Under the pieces are notes generated by a model, which saw only the letters and a list, made by a program, of their open reading frames with translations, was not told where the DNA came from and ran no database searches. A stretch of DNA of 64,000 nucleotides from AWTP1-13 sp963832445 (lineage in GTDB: Bacteria > Pseudomonadota > Alphaproteobacteria > Rhizobiales > Hyphomicrobiaceae), in the NCBI GenBank assembly GCA_963832445.1, contig CAWHUM010000026.1, forward strand, positions 337,207 through 401,206, written 5' to 3'. A program made the position numbers and the translations under genes. Positions 10,221 through 18,796 of this stretch are shown in pieces (the first letter of the stretch is position 1; the number at the start of each line of letters is the position of its first letter).

Positions 10221-11195
10221 TCAGCCCTGCGGCTCGATCCTCGCTTCGGTGGTGACTTTCTTCCACAAATCCCGATCGCCCTTGACGACCTCGACCGCCT
10301 CGGCGACCGAGTTGGTCAGAAGAGGCGTGGCGGCGTTGGCTAGCAGGAACGCCTTGGTTTCCTCCGTCTTGGCGATGTCGCGGAGCAAGGCCCCCACCTT
10401 CTGGACGATTTCGTTCGGCGTGCCCTTGGGGAACCAGGTCGCCCATTTCGGCGTGAACACATAGGGGAGGCCCGCTTCAGTCATGGTCGGCACGTCGGGC
10501 GCCGACGGCAGGCGCTGCGTGGTGGTGACACCTAGAAGTTTCATGCGGCCCTGCTTCGCCTGCGCAATCGCGAACGTGGCATCCGCGAACAGAAAGTCGA
10601 TCTGATTCGACACCATCTCGCGTGCGGCATCGACCGTGCCCTTGTAGCTCACGCGCTCGGCCTTGGTACCGGTCTCGAGCAGGAACTTCTCCGAAGCCAC
10701 CAATGTGACGCCGGTGGCCGTACCGTATTTCATCTTGCCGTTGGCCACCTTGAGGTTGGCGACCAGCTCCTTCAAGGTGGCGGCCTTGCTCTCCGGCCCG
10801 ACCGTGAGGACGAACACGCTCTGAGCAAGCGTCGCCACCGGCTGAAGGTCCATGGCGTCATAGCCCGGCTCCTTCATCAGGAAGGTGTTGCCGACCACTG
10901 CGGCGGTGCCGTGGATCAGCAGCGTATAGCCGTCGGGCTTGGCCATGAGCGCCGCGTCCGTGGCGATCTTGCCGTTGGCGCCGACGCGGTTCTCGACCAC
11001 GAACTTCTGGCCGGTCACCGTTTCCAGCTGCGCCGCGTAGTAGCGCACGAGAGTGTCGCCGCCGCCGCCCGCAGGGTAGCCGGCGATCACCCGCACCGGG
11101 CGGTCGGGATAGTTCTGGGCAGACGCGGCCTGGACCGCGAGCAAGCCAATCGCGGCGAGCGTCGCGAAGCGCGTGAAGATGTGCAATGCTCTCAT
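10221..11195 (-). CDS. Bug-family tripartite tricarboxylate transporter substrate-binding protein (TctC)
   Basis: Periplasmic receptor of the Bug/TctC family, 324 residues. The N terminus is a clear signal peptide (hydrophobic IGLLAVQAASAQNYPDRP, with cleavage after ASA). The usual landmarks follow: RPVRVIAGYPAGGGGDTL, VENRVGANGKIATDAA, KPDGYTLL and, late in the protein, a LPSAPDVPTMTEAGLPY motif. It delivers a carboxylate ligand to TctAB. It is convergent with tctBA and lies downstream of the minus-strand feruloyl-CoA genes, so it may be transcribed with either system. Confidence 0.9.
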   Translation of the reverse strand: MRALHIFTRFATLAAIGLLAVQAASAQNYPDRPVRVIAGYPAGGGGDTLVRYYAAQLETVTGQKFVVENRVGANGKIATDAALMAKPDGYTLLIHGTAAVVGNTFLMKEPGYDAMDLQPVATLAQSVFVLTVGPESKAATLKELVANLKVANGKMKYGTATGVTLVASEKFLLETGTKAERVSYKGTVDAAREMVSNQIDFLFADATFAIAQAKQGRMKLLGVTTTQRLPSAPDVPTMTEAGLPYVFTPKWATWFPKGTPNEIVQKVGALLRDIAKTEETKAFLLANAATPLLTNSVAEAVEVVKGDRDLWKKVTTEARIEPQG

Positions 11196-11316
11196 GAGGT
11201 TTCCTCTTCCCTGCGTGTTCGCGTTGGAACGCCGTGTTCTTGTTAGACCGATCCTATTCCGTCCCGGCCCCGCTGCGAAGCCGGCAAGGCTCTTGGGCGG
11301 TTCGGGGAACGAACGG

Positions 11317-13437
11317 TCAAGGCGCGGCGCCTTTGACGATCAGGACATCGAGCGCCAGTGCGCCCTCGCCCTCCGGGTAGGCGACAAGCGGATTGATCTC
11401 CAGCTCGACAATATCAGCCGACCTTTCCAGGAGCGAGCCGACGGTTCGGGCAATGTTTGCCACGGCGGCTATGTCGACCGGCGCCGCGCCGCGGGCCCCG
11501 CGCAGGAGCGCCGCGCCCTTCAGCCGGCCCAGCGCTTCGAGGATGGCGCCCTTGCCGGCGCCCGCGGGCAGCAGTTGAACGTCCTTGAGCGTCTCGACCC
11601 AGATGCCGCCGAGGCCGAGCATCAGGACTGCGCCCCACTGCGGGTCACGCCGGGCGCCGACGACGAGCTCGAGGCTCTTGCGCGCCATTGTCTCGACCAG
11701 AACCCCCTCGAGCGCCAAGCCGGGTTTCGTGCGGCGCACGTTGTCGTTCAGCATCTCCCAGGCAGCTCGCAGCCCTGCCGCGTCGCCCACGTTCAGGACT
11801 ACGCCGCCGGCGTCGCTCTTGTGCACCAGGGCGGCAGCCTGCGCTTTGAGGGCGACCGGGTAGCCGACACGCGCGGCAATTTCCTCCGCCGCGACCAAAT
11901 TCTTGGCAAGTCCTCCCTCGGGCACCGGCACGCCCACACCGGCCAGCAGCTCCTTGGCTCGGAACTCGACAACCGGCCCGGCGGGCAGATGACGCAAGTC
12001 GAGCGGCTTGCCCGCGCCATGCGCCGAGCGCTCATGTGCGGGCGAACGGGCCACCGCGTCGACCGCCGCTATCGCGCGCACCGCCCGCTCAGTGGAGCGG
12101 AACAGGGCGGCGCCCTCCTTGCGCACCATCGCCATGAACGTCGCATCGAGCGGCATCGGATCGCCGAGCATCACGAAGGCAACCGGCTTGTGCGATGCGC
12201 GGATGACGGGAAGGAGCTGCTCTCCTTTCTCCACCTGCTGCGCCGGCCGCCCAGTGAATAGCGAGAAGATTGCAGAGTTGACGCCGGGATCGTCGATCAG
12301 GAGCCGCGCTGCCTGGTTCATGATCTCAGGCCTCGCGAAGGCGGCGGTGGCCAGATCGAGCGGATTGTCCACTGTGACGAACGGCGGAAAGATTTCTCGC
12401 AGCCCGGCTGTGGTTGCAGGCGACCATTCGGCAAGCTCGAGCCCAGCATCGTGCGCGAAGTCGAAGGCGAGGCCGCGCACGGCGCCGGAATTGGTCATGA
12501 ATGCGGCCCTGCCCGGCGGAGGGACAGGCCGCGTGGCGAGCAGCATCGCAACGTCGACCAGGGCATCGAGCCCATCCACCACCGCTACGCCCGCGTGGCC
12601 CAGGATCGTGCGCGCGACGGCGAGATCGCCGGCAATGGCACCGGTGTGCGACTGCGCCGCGGCCTGCGCGCGCTCGGTGCGTCCGGGCTGCATGAGCACG
12701 ATGCGCTTGTTCAGCTCCCGTGCGCGGGCGGCGAGCCGCAGGAGCTTCTGCGGTTGGCGGACCTGCTCGACGAACAGCGTGACCACTCCGGTCGCCGGGT
12801 CCTCCAGCACCTGCTCGAGGAAATCCTCGATGCCGAGCACCGCCTCGTTCCCCGTGCTGAGGAGAAACGTGACCTTGAGCCCGCAGGCGATGAGCGAGTC
12901 GCGGATCGAATTTGCGATCGCTCCGCTTTGAGCAATAACGGCGACGCCCGTGGTGCCCGCCGCTGGCATCGGCTGGTACTCACCGAAGGTGAGCGGGATT
13001 GCGTCCACATAGTTGATGAAGCCGAGATTGTTCGGCCCGTTCACTACGACGCCGTTCTCTCTCGCGAGGGCGGCAAGCTTCTCCTGCAGCGCTCGCCCGT
13101 CCGGGCCCGCCTCGGCGAAGCCCGATGCAAAGACGATAGCGCCGTTCACCTTGCGGCGACCGCAGGCGACGATGGAGTCGAGCACTGCCTCCTGCGGCAC
13201 GATGAGGACGATCGCGTCGACGCCCAGCGGCAGGTCGTCGATCGACTTGACGCATGGACGTCCGTTGATCTCACTCCTGGTGCGGCTGACGAGATGGAGG
13301 TTTCCGGCAAAGCCCGCCCGCTCGAGATTGCCGAGCACGTTGCCGCCGATCGAGCGTGGGTCGCCCGAGGCGCCGACGATGGCGACTGAGCGCGGCTTCA
13401 ACAGGCGCGCGATCGCCGCCGGATCGACGTCAGTCAC
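11317..13437 (-). CDS. ferA: NDP-forming acyl-CoA synthetase, FerA-like (feruloyl-CoA synthetase candidate)
   Basis: Protein of 706 residues of the ADP-forming acyl-CoA synthetase superfamily. An N-terminal CoA-binding domain (VAIVGASGDPRSIGGNVLGN, then VFASGFAEAG and NGPNNLGF) leads to a succinyl-CoA-ligase-like domain with the phospho-histidine stretch QSHTGAIAGD, and a C-terminal ATP-grasp domain (VGYPVALKAQAAALVHKSDAGGV, then VELEINPLVA). FerA of Sphingobium SYK-6, which activates ferulate, belongs to this superfamily. The gene directly follows a hydroxycinnamoyl-CoA hydratase/lyase gene, which is the main reason for proposing feruloyl- or coumaroyl-CoA synthesis; the symbol is by analogy. 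The start is GTG 13437, six bases after the stop of that gene. Another carboxylic acid substrate is possible. Confidence 0.75.
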   Translation of the reverse strand: MTDVDPAAIARLLKPRSVAIVGASGDPRSIGGNVLGNLERAGFAGNLHLVSRTRSEINGRPCVKSIDDLPLGVDAIVLIVPQEAVLDSIVACGRRKVNGAIVFASGFAEAGPDGRALQEKLAALARENGVVVNGPNNLGFINYVDAIPLTFGEYQPMPAAGTTGVAVIAQSGAIANSIRDSLIACGLKVTFLLSTGNEAVLGIEDFLEQVLEDPATGVVTLFVEQVRQPQKLLRLAARARELNKRIVLMQPGRTERAQAAAQSHTGAIAGDLAVARTILGHAGVAVVDGLDALVDVAMLLATRPVPPPGRAAFMTNSGAVRGLAFDFAHDAGLELAEWSPATTAGLREIFPPFVTVDNPLDLATAAFARPEIMNQAARLLIDDPGVNSAIFSLFTGRPAQQVEKGEQLLPVIRASHKPVAFVMLGDPMPLDATFMAMVRKEGAALFRSTERAVRAIAAVDAVARSPAHERSAHGAGKPLDLRHLPAGPVVEFRAKELLAGVGVPVPEGGLAKNLVAAEEIAARVGYPVALKAQAAALVHKSDAGGVVLNVGDAAGLRAAWEMLNDNVRRTKPGLALEGVLVETMARKSLELVVGARRDPQWGAVLMLGLGGIWVETLKDVQLLPAGAGKGAILEALGRLKGAALLRGARGAAPVDIAAVANIARTVGSLLERSADIVELEINPLVAYPEGEGALALDVLIVKGAAP

Positions 13438-13443
13438 GGGCCA

Positions 13444-14304
13444 TCACTCGCCGCGCTTCATGGATTTGAGGCCGGGCCGGTAGCTCTTGTCGTCGAGGAA
13501 TTGCTTGAGGCCCTGCCGGCGCCCCTGCTCCGGGTCGATCAGGATGCCCTGCTCGTTCTTGGCGCTCAGATAGTCGAGCGCCACGTCCCAGGGCATGCTC
13601 TCGACGTTCCTGAAGGCGACCTTCGCCTGGTATAGGACCGTCGGGTTCTTCTCGAGCAGGACCTTCGCCAGCTCGCGCGTACGATCACGCAGCTGCGCGC
13701 GTGGCACGGATTCGTTGACCAGGCCTATTGCGGCAGCCTTTGTCCCGTTGAAAGGAATGCCGGTCATGATGGCATAGAGCGCGGCGCGCCTGCCCATGAG
13801 CTGCCCCAGCACCTTCGTCACGTTGCCGCCCGGCAGGATGCCCCAGTTGATCTCGGAGATGCCGAACGTCGCCTCGTCGGCGGCGATCGCCAGGTCGCAG
13901 GAGGCCATGGGCGTGATGGCGCCGCCGAAGCACCAGCCGTTCACCATGGCAATGGTCGGCTTCACGAAGTTCATGAGTTTCTGGCCTTGCCACGCGAAGG
14001 CGGCGCGCCGCGCGCGCGTCTGCACGATGCGCGGGGCATCGTCGGTCTCGCGGAAGTACTCCTTGAGGTCCATGCCGGCGGAGAAGGATTCGCCCGAGCC
14101 CGTGAGCACGAGCACGCGGCAGCGATCGTCGACCTCCAGCGCATCGAGGACCTCGTTCATTTCCCGGTTCATGATCGGGTTCATGGCGTTGCGCTTGTCG
14201 GGCCGGTTCATCGAGACCCAGGCAATGCCGTCCTCGAACTCGACCAGGACGGCATTTCCCCAGGGCTCTGCGGGCTTCGTCCTGCTGCTACCCGTGTCAG
14301 TCAT
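13444..14304 (-). CDS. ech: p-hydroxycinnamoyl-CoA hydratase/lyase (feruloyl-CoA hydratase-lyase)
   Basis: Crotonase-fold enzyme of 286 residues that hydrates feruloyl-, coumaroyl- or caffeoyl-CoA and cleaves the product to the aromatic aldehyde (for example vanillin) and acetyl-CoA. The family-specific motifs are present: SAGMDLKEYFRETD, TIAMVNGWCFGGAITPMASC, FGISEINWGILPGG and the C-terminal GLKQFLDDKSYRPGLKSM. These separate it from ordinary enoyl-CoA hydratases. It is the first gene of a minus-strand pair with the NDP-forming CoA synthetase six bases downstream. Together they would take hydroxycinnamates into the vanillate/protocatechuate branch, whose later genes lie a few kilobases away on the other strand. 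Confidence 0.9.
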   Translation of the reverse strand: MTDTGSSRTKPAEPWGNAVLVEFEDGIAWVSMNRPDKRNAMNPIMNREMNEVLDALEVDDRCRVLVLTGSGESFSAGMDLKEYFRETDDAPRIVQTRARRAAFAWQGQKLMNFVKPTIAMVNGWCFGGAITPMASCDLAIAADEATFGISEINWGILPGGNVTKVLGQLMGRRAALYAIMTGIPFNGTKAAAIGLVNESVPRAQLRDRTRELAKVLLEKNPTVLYQAKVAFRNVESMPWDVALDYLSAKNEQGILIDPEQGRRQGLKQFLDDKSYRPGLKSMKRGE

Positions 14305-14327
14305 CGTTGCTTCACTCCCTGATGAAT

Positions 14328-14415
14328 AGGGAATAGCGAATGGGAGTTGGGAATAGGCTGGAGCCGGTGGGCGTCTCGCTTGCCTCCATTCCCTACTCCC
14401 TATTCCCTGCTCCCT
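14328..14415. repeat. long imperfect inverted repeat of GGGAATAG-type units
   Basis: The left arm at about 14329-14357 and the right arm at about 14386-14414 are inverted copies made of GGGAATAG/GGGAGTAG-like units, roughly four of five bases matching. They could form a long hairpin between the extradiol dioxygenase end and the ech start. The right arm overlaps the last codons of the dioxygenase. Such G-G-G-A-A-T-rich extragenic repeats occur in some alphaproteobacteria; the function here is unknown. Confidence 0.6.
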
Positions 14416-15411
14416 TCGCGCGCACGCTGTCCCACCAGGGGCAGACGCCGGGCACGAGCTCGTAGTTGCCTTCCATCACCTGCACCGGCCGCCGTTCCCC
14501 CTGCTCGGCATTCTCGAGGCGCAGCGCGCAAGGCCTCTGCCCGCTTTTCGGGCGACAGCCAGCTTCGTTCGTGGCCCCAGAGGCTCGGACCAATGGTGCG
14601 CTCCGTGGCCTGCCAAGTGTCGGGGTCGATCGCCTTGCCGCCCCAGCCGTATTCCACCATGAAGCCCGACGGCGTGTGCGTGTAGAAGGACGTCATGTAG
14701 TCGCCGGCGTGGCGCCCAAGCGTGACCGCCAGCCGCCCCTCCTCCGCGAGCGCTAGGTCGAGGCCCTGCCCCACGTCGTCGAAGCTGTAGAGCTCCACGT
14801 TCATATGGTGGGTCGCCGTCTTCCCTGTCTGAATGAAGGCAAGGCTGTGATGGCGCGCATTGACATGAAGGAAACGCGCCGGGAACGGGCGGTCGTAGTA
14901 GTCGCTCAATCGGAAGCCCAGAACCTGGCGATAGAAGTCGACCACCTCATCGATGCGCTCGGCGGTCATCACGATATGGCCGAGCCCCAAGGCCCCGGTG
15001 CGGAAGCCCGAGATGTTGCGCCCGGGCTTGAAGGGATCACTCGCGATCTCGGACCCATGGAAAATCTCCACGCGCGAGCCGAGTGGATCGGTGAGCACGA
15101 TCAGCTCCGCGACGCGGCGCTCGTCGGCAAGGGCCCGCGAACCACGTACAACCTCAATGCCCGCCTGCTCGATATTGGCGGCGAGCCTGTCGAGGGCGGC
15201 CGCGTCCGCTACTTCCCAACCGAAGAACTTGACGCCTTGGCCGCCATCCGCATCGACGATCACGCGCTGCTTGTGGTCGTCCATGCGGAAGGCGACACTG
15301 CCGCTCGTCCTGTCGACGAGCTGGAAGCCCAGATGCTCTGGTGCCGTAGGTGCGCCAGTCGCCAAGGTCCTTGGCGCTGAAACCGACATAGCCCAAAGCC
15401 TGCGGACGCAT
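14393..15411 (-). CDS. extradiol ring-cleavage dioxygenase, VOC type (two frameshifts)
   Basis: Type I extradiol dioxygenase resembling 2,3-dihydroxybiphenyl 1,2-dioxygenase, which opens catechol-type rings next to the hydroxyls with Fe(II). The first VOC module starts MRPQALGYVGFSAKDLGDW. The catalytic second module carries the metal ligands His in LGLGHIVM, His in ARHHSLAF and Glu in MVEYGWGG. The frame changes near 15336 and near 14525, each as one extra base; the repaired protein has about 338 residues and ends NYELVPGVCPWWDSVRAKG. It is divergent from the MetE-like gene at 15623. It probably cleaves a catecholic intermediate of the aromatic-acid block; the exact substrate is unknown. Confidence 0.8.
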
Positions 15412-15434
15412 GAGGCTGTACTTCCCTGGGTTCC

Positions 15435-15455
15435 TCGATGATCAAATCGATGATC
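15435..15455. promoter_or_regulatory. candidate operator: two TCGATGATC units
   Basis: The nonamer TCGATGATC occurs twice with a period of 12 bases (15435-15443 and 15447-15455) in the gap between the divergent dioxygenase and MetE-like genes. Its placement just upstream of the dioxygenase start suggests a binding site for a regulator of the divergent pair. No regulator gene is adjacent. Confidence 0.35.
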
Positions 15456-15622
15456 TATCAACTATCTTAGCTCCGCGCAGCAAGATTGGCCAACACGTCC
15501 GAGCCCAGGGGAAGTTGCCCACTGCCCGAAGAACCTATGCCACGCGCATAACAGCGGACCGGGTTGCTGCCTGGACAGGTACCAGCAGCGCTAATAACAA
15601 TCTGCGCGCACGGAGACCGTCG

Positions 15623-16744
15623 ATGAGCGAGCGCTTAACCCCGCCCTTCCGCGCCGACCAGGTCGGCAGCCTGATACGGCCCGAGCCATTGGTCGAGGCG
15701 CGCCAGGCCGCCGAAGCGAAGAAGCTCGCCGCCGGCGAGCTGCGCCGCATCCAGGAGGGCGCGATCCGCGAGGTGGTGCGCCTGCAGGAGGAGATCGGGC
15801 TCAAGTCGATCACCGACGGCGAGTTCAATCGCGTGTCCTGGCAGCGCGACTTCCTCCTCAAGCTCGACAACGTGACCCTGGTGCCGTCCAAGATCGCCGT
15901 GCGCTTTCACACGGCGGAAGGCACGACGGACCGGGCGCCACCCTCGCTCGAGGTCACCGGCAAGCTCGGGCGACCGCACGGCATTTTCGTCGACGATTTC
16001 AAGTTCCTGAAGACGGTCACTAAGCAGACGCCGAAGGTGACAGTGCCCTCGCCTACGGTGTTGCACTTCCGCGGCGGACGGAAGGCGGTCGATGCCAAGG
16101 CCTATCCGGACATCTCAGAGTTCTACAGCGACTTGGCGAGCGTCTATCGCGCGGAAATGAACGATCTCGCCGCCGCCGGCTGCCGCTATTTGCAGATCGA
16201 CGAGGTCAATCTCGCCTATCTGTGCGACCCCAACCTGCGCAAGGAGGTGGCAGGCTTCGGCGAGGACCCGGACGCATTGCCCGCGACCTACGCCAAGCTC
16301 CTGAACGACACGATCGCCGGGCGGCCCAAGGACATGGTCGTCGCCATGCATCTGTGCCGCGGTAATTTCGCCGGTGCCTGGGTCGCGGAAGGGGGCTATG
16401 AGCCGATCGCCGAGCTTCTCTTCAACCAGATCGGCGTGGACGCCTATTTTCTCGAGTATGACAGCCCGCGCGCCGGCGGCTTCGAGCCGCTGCGCTTCCT
16501 ACCCAAGGGCAAGATCGCCGTGCTCGGGCTCGTGACCACCAAGAGCCCAGCGCTGGAGGCCAAGGACGACCTCAAGCGCCGTATCGACGAGGCAAGCCGG
16601 TTCGTGCCGATCGAGCAGTTGGCACTCAGCCCGCAGTGCGGCTTCTCCAGCGGCATCGGCGGCCAGACCATGACCCAAGACGACGAGATCAGGAAGCTGC
16701 GTCTGGTCGTCGAGACCGCGCGTGAGGTGTGGGGCTCGGCGTAA
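15623..16744 (+). CDS. MetE C-terminal-like (cobalamin-independent methionine synthase family) methyltransferase
   Basis: Protein of 373 residues equivalent to the C-terminal catalytic half of cobalamin-independent methionine synthase. The likely zinc ligands are visible as His and Cys in MHLCRGNF, Glu in GGFEPLRFLP, and Cys in LSPQCGFSSG. The N-terminal FRADQVGSLIRP motif is typical of these short stand-alone members. They move a methyl group to or from a thiol; most have no assigned substrate. It lacks the folate-binding N-terminal half of MetE, so it is not a full methionine synthase. Its position next to genes for methoxylated aromatic acids makes a link to methyl transfer from those compounds worth testing, but that is speculation. 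Confidence 0.78.
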   Translation: MSERLTPPFRADQVGSLIRPEPLVEARQAAEAKKLAAGELRRIQEGAIREVVRLQEEIGLKSITDGEFNRVSWQRDFLLKLDNVTLVPSKIAVRFHTAEGTTDRAPPSLEVTGKLGRPHGIFVDDFKFLKTVTKQTPKVTVPSPTVLHFRGGRKAVDAKAYPDISEFYSDLASVYRAEMNDLAAAGCRYLQIDEVNLAYLCDPNLRKEVAGFGEDPDALPATYAKLLNDTIAGRPKDMVVAMHLCRGNFAGAWVAEGGYEPIAELLFNQIGVDAYFLEYDSPRAGGFEPLRFLPKGKIAVLGLVTTKSPALEAKDDLKRRIDEASRFVPIEQLALSPQCGFSSGIGGQTMTQDDEIRKLRLVVETAREVWGSA

Positions 16745-16874
16745 TCCTGCCTACCGATTGACATGGGTCGGGCGAGCGGAGAAAACTTTGCTCCCGGAAA
16801 CGGAAGACAAATAGCGGCGGCATTCGTGCAACCGCCCGTCCGGCACGCCGACCGGCACATCAGGGGATCCGCCG

Positions 16875-17909
16875 ATGATCATCGACTGCCACGGCCATTA
16901 CACGACGGCGCCCAAGGAATTGCAGATATTCCGCGACCGCCAGCTCGCCGGCCTGACGGATTCGGCGCGCCGCCCCGCGGACAAGGACCTCGGCATCGGC
17001 GACGATCAGATCCGGGAGAGCCTGGAGGGCGCGCAGCTCAAGTTCCAGCGCGCGCGCGGCACCGACATCACCATCTTCTCGCCGCGCGCGGCCGGCATGG
17101 CGCACCACTTCGGCGACGAGGCGACCGCCGCGCAATGGGCCCGCATCTGCAATGGCCTGATCCACCGGGCGGTGCAGCTCTTCCCTGAGAACTTCGTTGG
17201 CGTTTGCCAGTTGCCGCAGGTGACGGGCGTCTCGCCGAGGAACTGCATCGCCGAGCTCGAGCGCTGCGTGAAGGAGCTGGGCTTCATCGGCTGCAACCTG
17301 AACCCGGACCCATCCGGCGGCTGGTGGAAGGATCCGCCCATGACGGATCGCTACTGGTATCCGATCTACGAGAAGATGGTCGAGCTGGACGTGCCGGCCA
17401 TGGTGCACGTGAGCTCCACCTGCAATCCCGCCTTTCACGCGACCGGCGCCCACTACATCAACGGCGACACGACCGCCTTCATGCAGTTCCTGACGTCGGA
17501 CCTTTTCAAGGACTTCCCGACGCTCAAGTTCATCATTCCGCACGGCGGCGGCGCGGTGCCCTACCACTGGGGACGCTATCGCGGGCTCGCGCTCGACATG
17601 AAGCGTCCGCCGCTCGAGGAGCACCTGCTCAAGAACGTGTTCTTCGACACCTGTGTCTATCACCTGCCCGGCATCGAGCTGCTCACCAAGGTCGTGCCGA
17701 TCGAAAACATCCTGTTCGCCTCGGAGATGGTTGGTGCAGTCAAGGGCATCGACCCGAACACCGGGCATCATTTCGACGACACCAAGCGCTACATCGACCA
17801 GCTCAAGCTGAGCGACGCCGACCGCGCGCGCATTTTCGAAGGCAACGCACGCAGGGTGTTCGGCCGGCTCGATGGCGCACTGAAAAAACAGCGCAAGGCC
17901 GCGGCCTGA
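16875..17909 (+). CDS. ligJ: 4-oxalomesaconate hydratase (LigJ-type amidohydrolase)
   Basis: Amidohydrolase-superfamily protein of 344 residues that closely matches LigJ of the protocatechuate 4,5-cleavage pathway, which hydrates 4-oxalomesaconate to 4-carboxy-4-hydroxy-2-oxoadipate. Visible signatures are the N-terminal metal site IIDCHGHYTTAPKEL, FSPRAAGMAHHFGD, GCNLNPDPSGGWW, the HVSSTCNPAFHATGAHY stretch, PHGGGAVPYHWGR and LFASEMVGAVKGIDP. Length and motif order agree with the family. It is followed 18 bases later by an HpcH/HpaI aldolase, which may do the next step in place of the usual LigK-type aldolase. LigAB, LigC and LigI are not in the window. Confidence 0.88.
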   Translation: MIIDCHGHYTTAPKELQIFRDRQLAGLTDSARRPADKDLGIGDDQIRESLEGAQLKFQRARGTDITIFSPRAAGMAHHFGDEATAAQWARICNGLIHRAVQLFPENFVGVCQLPQVTGVSPRNCIAELERCVKELGFIGCNLNPDPSGGWWKDPPMTDRYWYPIYEKMVELDVPAMVHVSSTCNPAFHATGAHYINGDTTAFMQFLTSDLFKDFPTLKFIIPHGGGAVPYHWGRYRGLALDMKRPPLEEHLLKNVFFDTCVYHLPGIELLTKVVPIENILFASEMVGAVKGIDPNTGHHFDDTKRYIDQLKLSDADRARIFEGNARRVFGRLDGALKKQRKAAA

Positions 17910-17927
17910 TCGCGCCGGGAGGATAGT

Positions 17928-18793
17928 ATGAGCGAGCTGCCGCGCCTCAACGGCATCATCCGCGCGCTGGAGCAGGGACAGGCTACCTTCACGTGCTTCT
18001 CTCCGGCGGAGGTCGATTCCGCCCTCGCCATGAGCGTCTCGAAATACGATGGCGTCGTGTTCGAGATGGAGCACAACCCCTGGGACGCCCGTGCGCTGAG
18101 GGAATCGCTGCAGTTCATGCTGAACCGCGCGCCAGATCGCGCAGTCGGGCTCGCTCGCACCGGCGGTGACGCCGATGGTGCGCATTCCGCCGAACGGCGT
18201 CGAGAAGGCCCAATGGCACGCCAAGCAGGCGCTCGATCTCGGCTGCTACGGCATCGTCTGGCCGCATATCAGCTACGGTGGATGAGGCCTACAACGCTGT
18301 CGCGGCCTGCCGCTATCCGCGTCTGAAATCCGCCGAGCGCTACGAGCCGGCCGGCATCCGCGGCGATGGGCCGACCGCCGCCGTACGCTATTGGGGCCTG
18401 ACGCAGCCGGAATATTATGCCCGCGCCGACGTGTGGCCGCTCGATCCGAAGGGCGAGGTCCTGGTGGTACTGCAGATCGAGGATACCAAGGGCGTCGAGA
18501 ACCTCGACGACATGCTGAAGAAGGTGCCGGGCATCGGCGCAATCCTGATCGGCGAAGGCGACCTGTCACAGGAGTTGGGCGTGCCGCGCCAGTACGAGCA
18601 TCCCAAGGTGCTGGAGGCCATGGCGCACGTCGTCAAGACCTGCCAGGCCAACAACGTGGTCGTCGGTCACCCGCACGTGGAGGCCGGCAATGCCGAGCGC
18701 ATCCTCAAGGAGGGCTACCGCTTCCTGATGTGTGCGCCCGTGCGTAGCTACGGCCATCTCGACAAGGCGCGCGCGCTCGCCGGCCGCAAGTAG
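17928..18793 (+). CDS. HpcH/HpaI-family aldolase (two frameshifts)
   Basis: Class II aldolase of the HpcH/HpaI family, which cleaves 4-hydroxy-2-oxo acids to pyruvate and an aldehyde or oxo acid. The N-terminal YDGVVFEMEHNPWD carries the usual acid, the central TPMVRIPPNG arginine motif is in a second frame, and IEDTKGVENLDDM with GIGAILIGEGDL (metal and pyruvate site) is in a third. The frame changes near 18135 and 18270, each compatible with one extra base; the repaired product has about 287 residues. The gene lies between ligJ and the decarboxylase-like gene. I infer a role in the final C-C cleavage of the protocatechuate meta pathway. Confidence 0.78.
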
Positions 18794-18796
18794 AAA

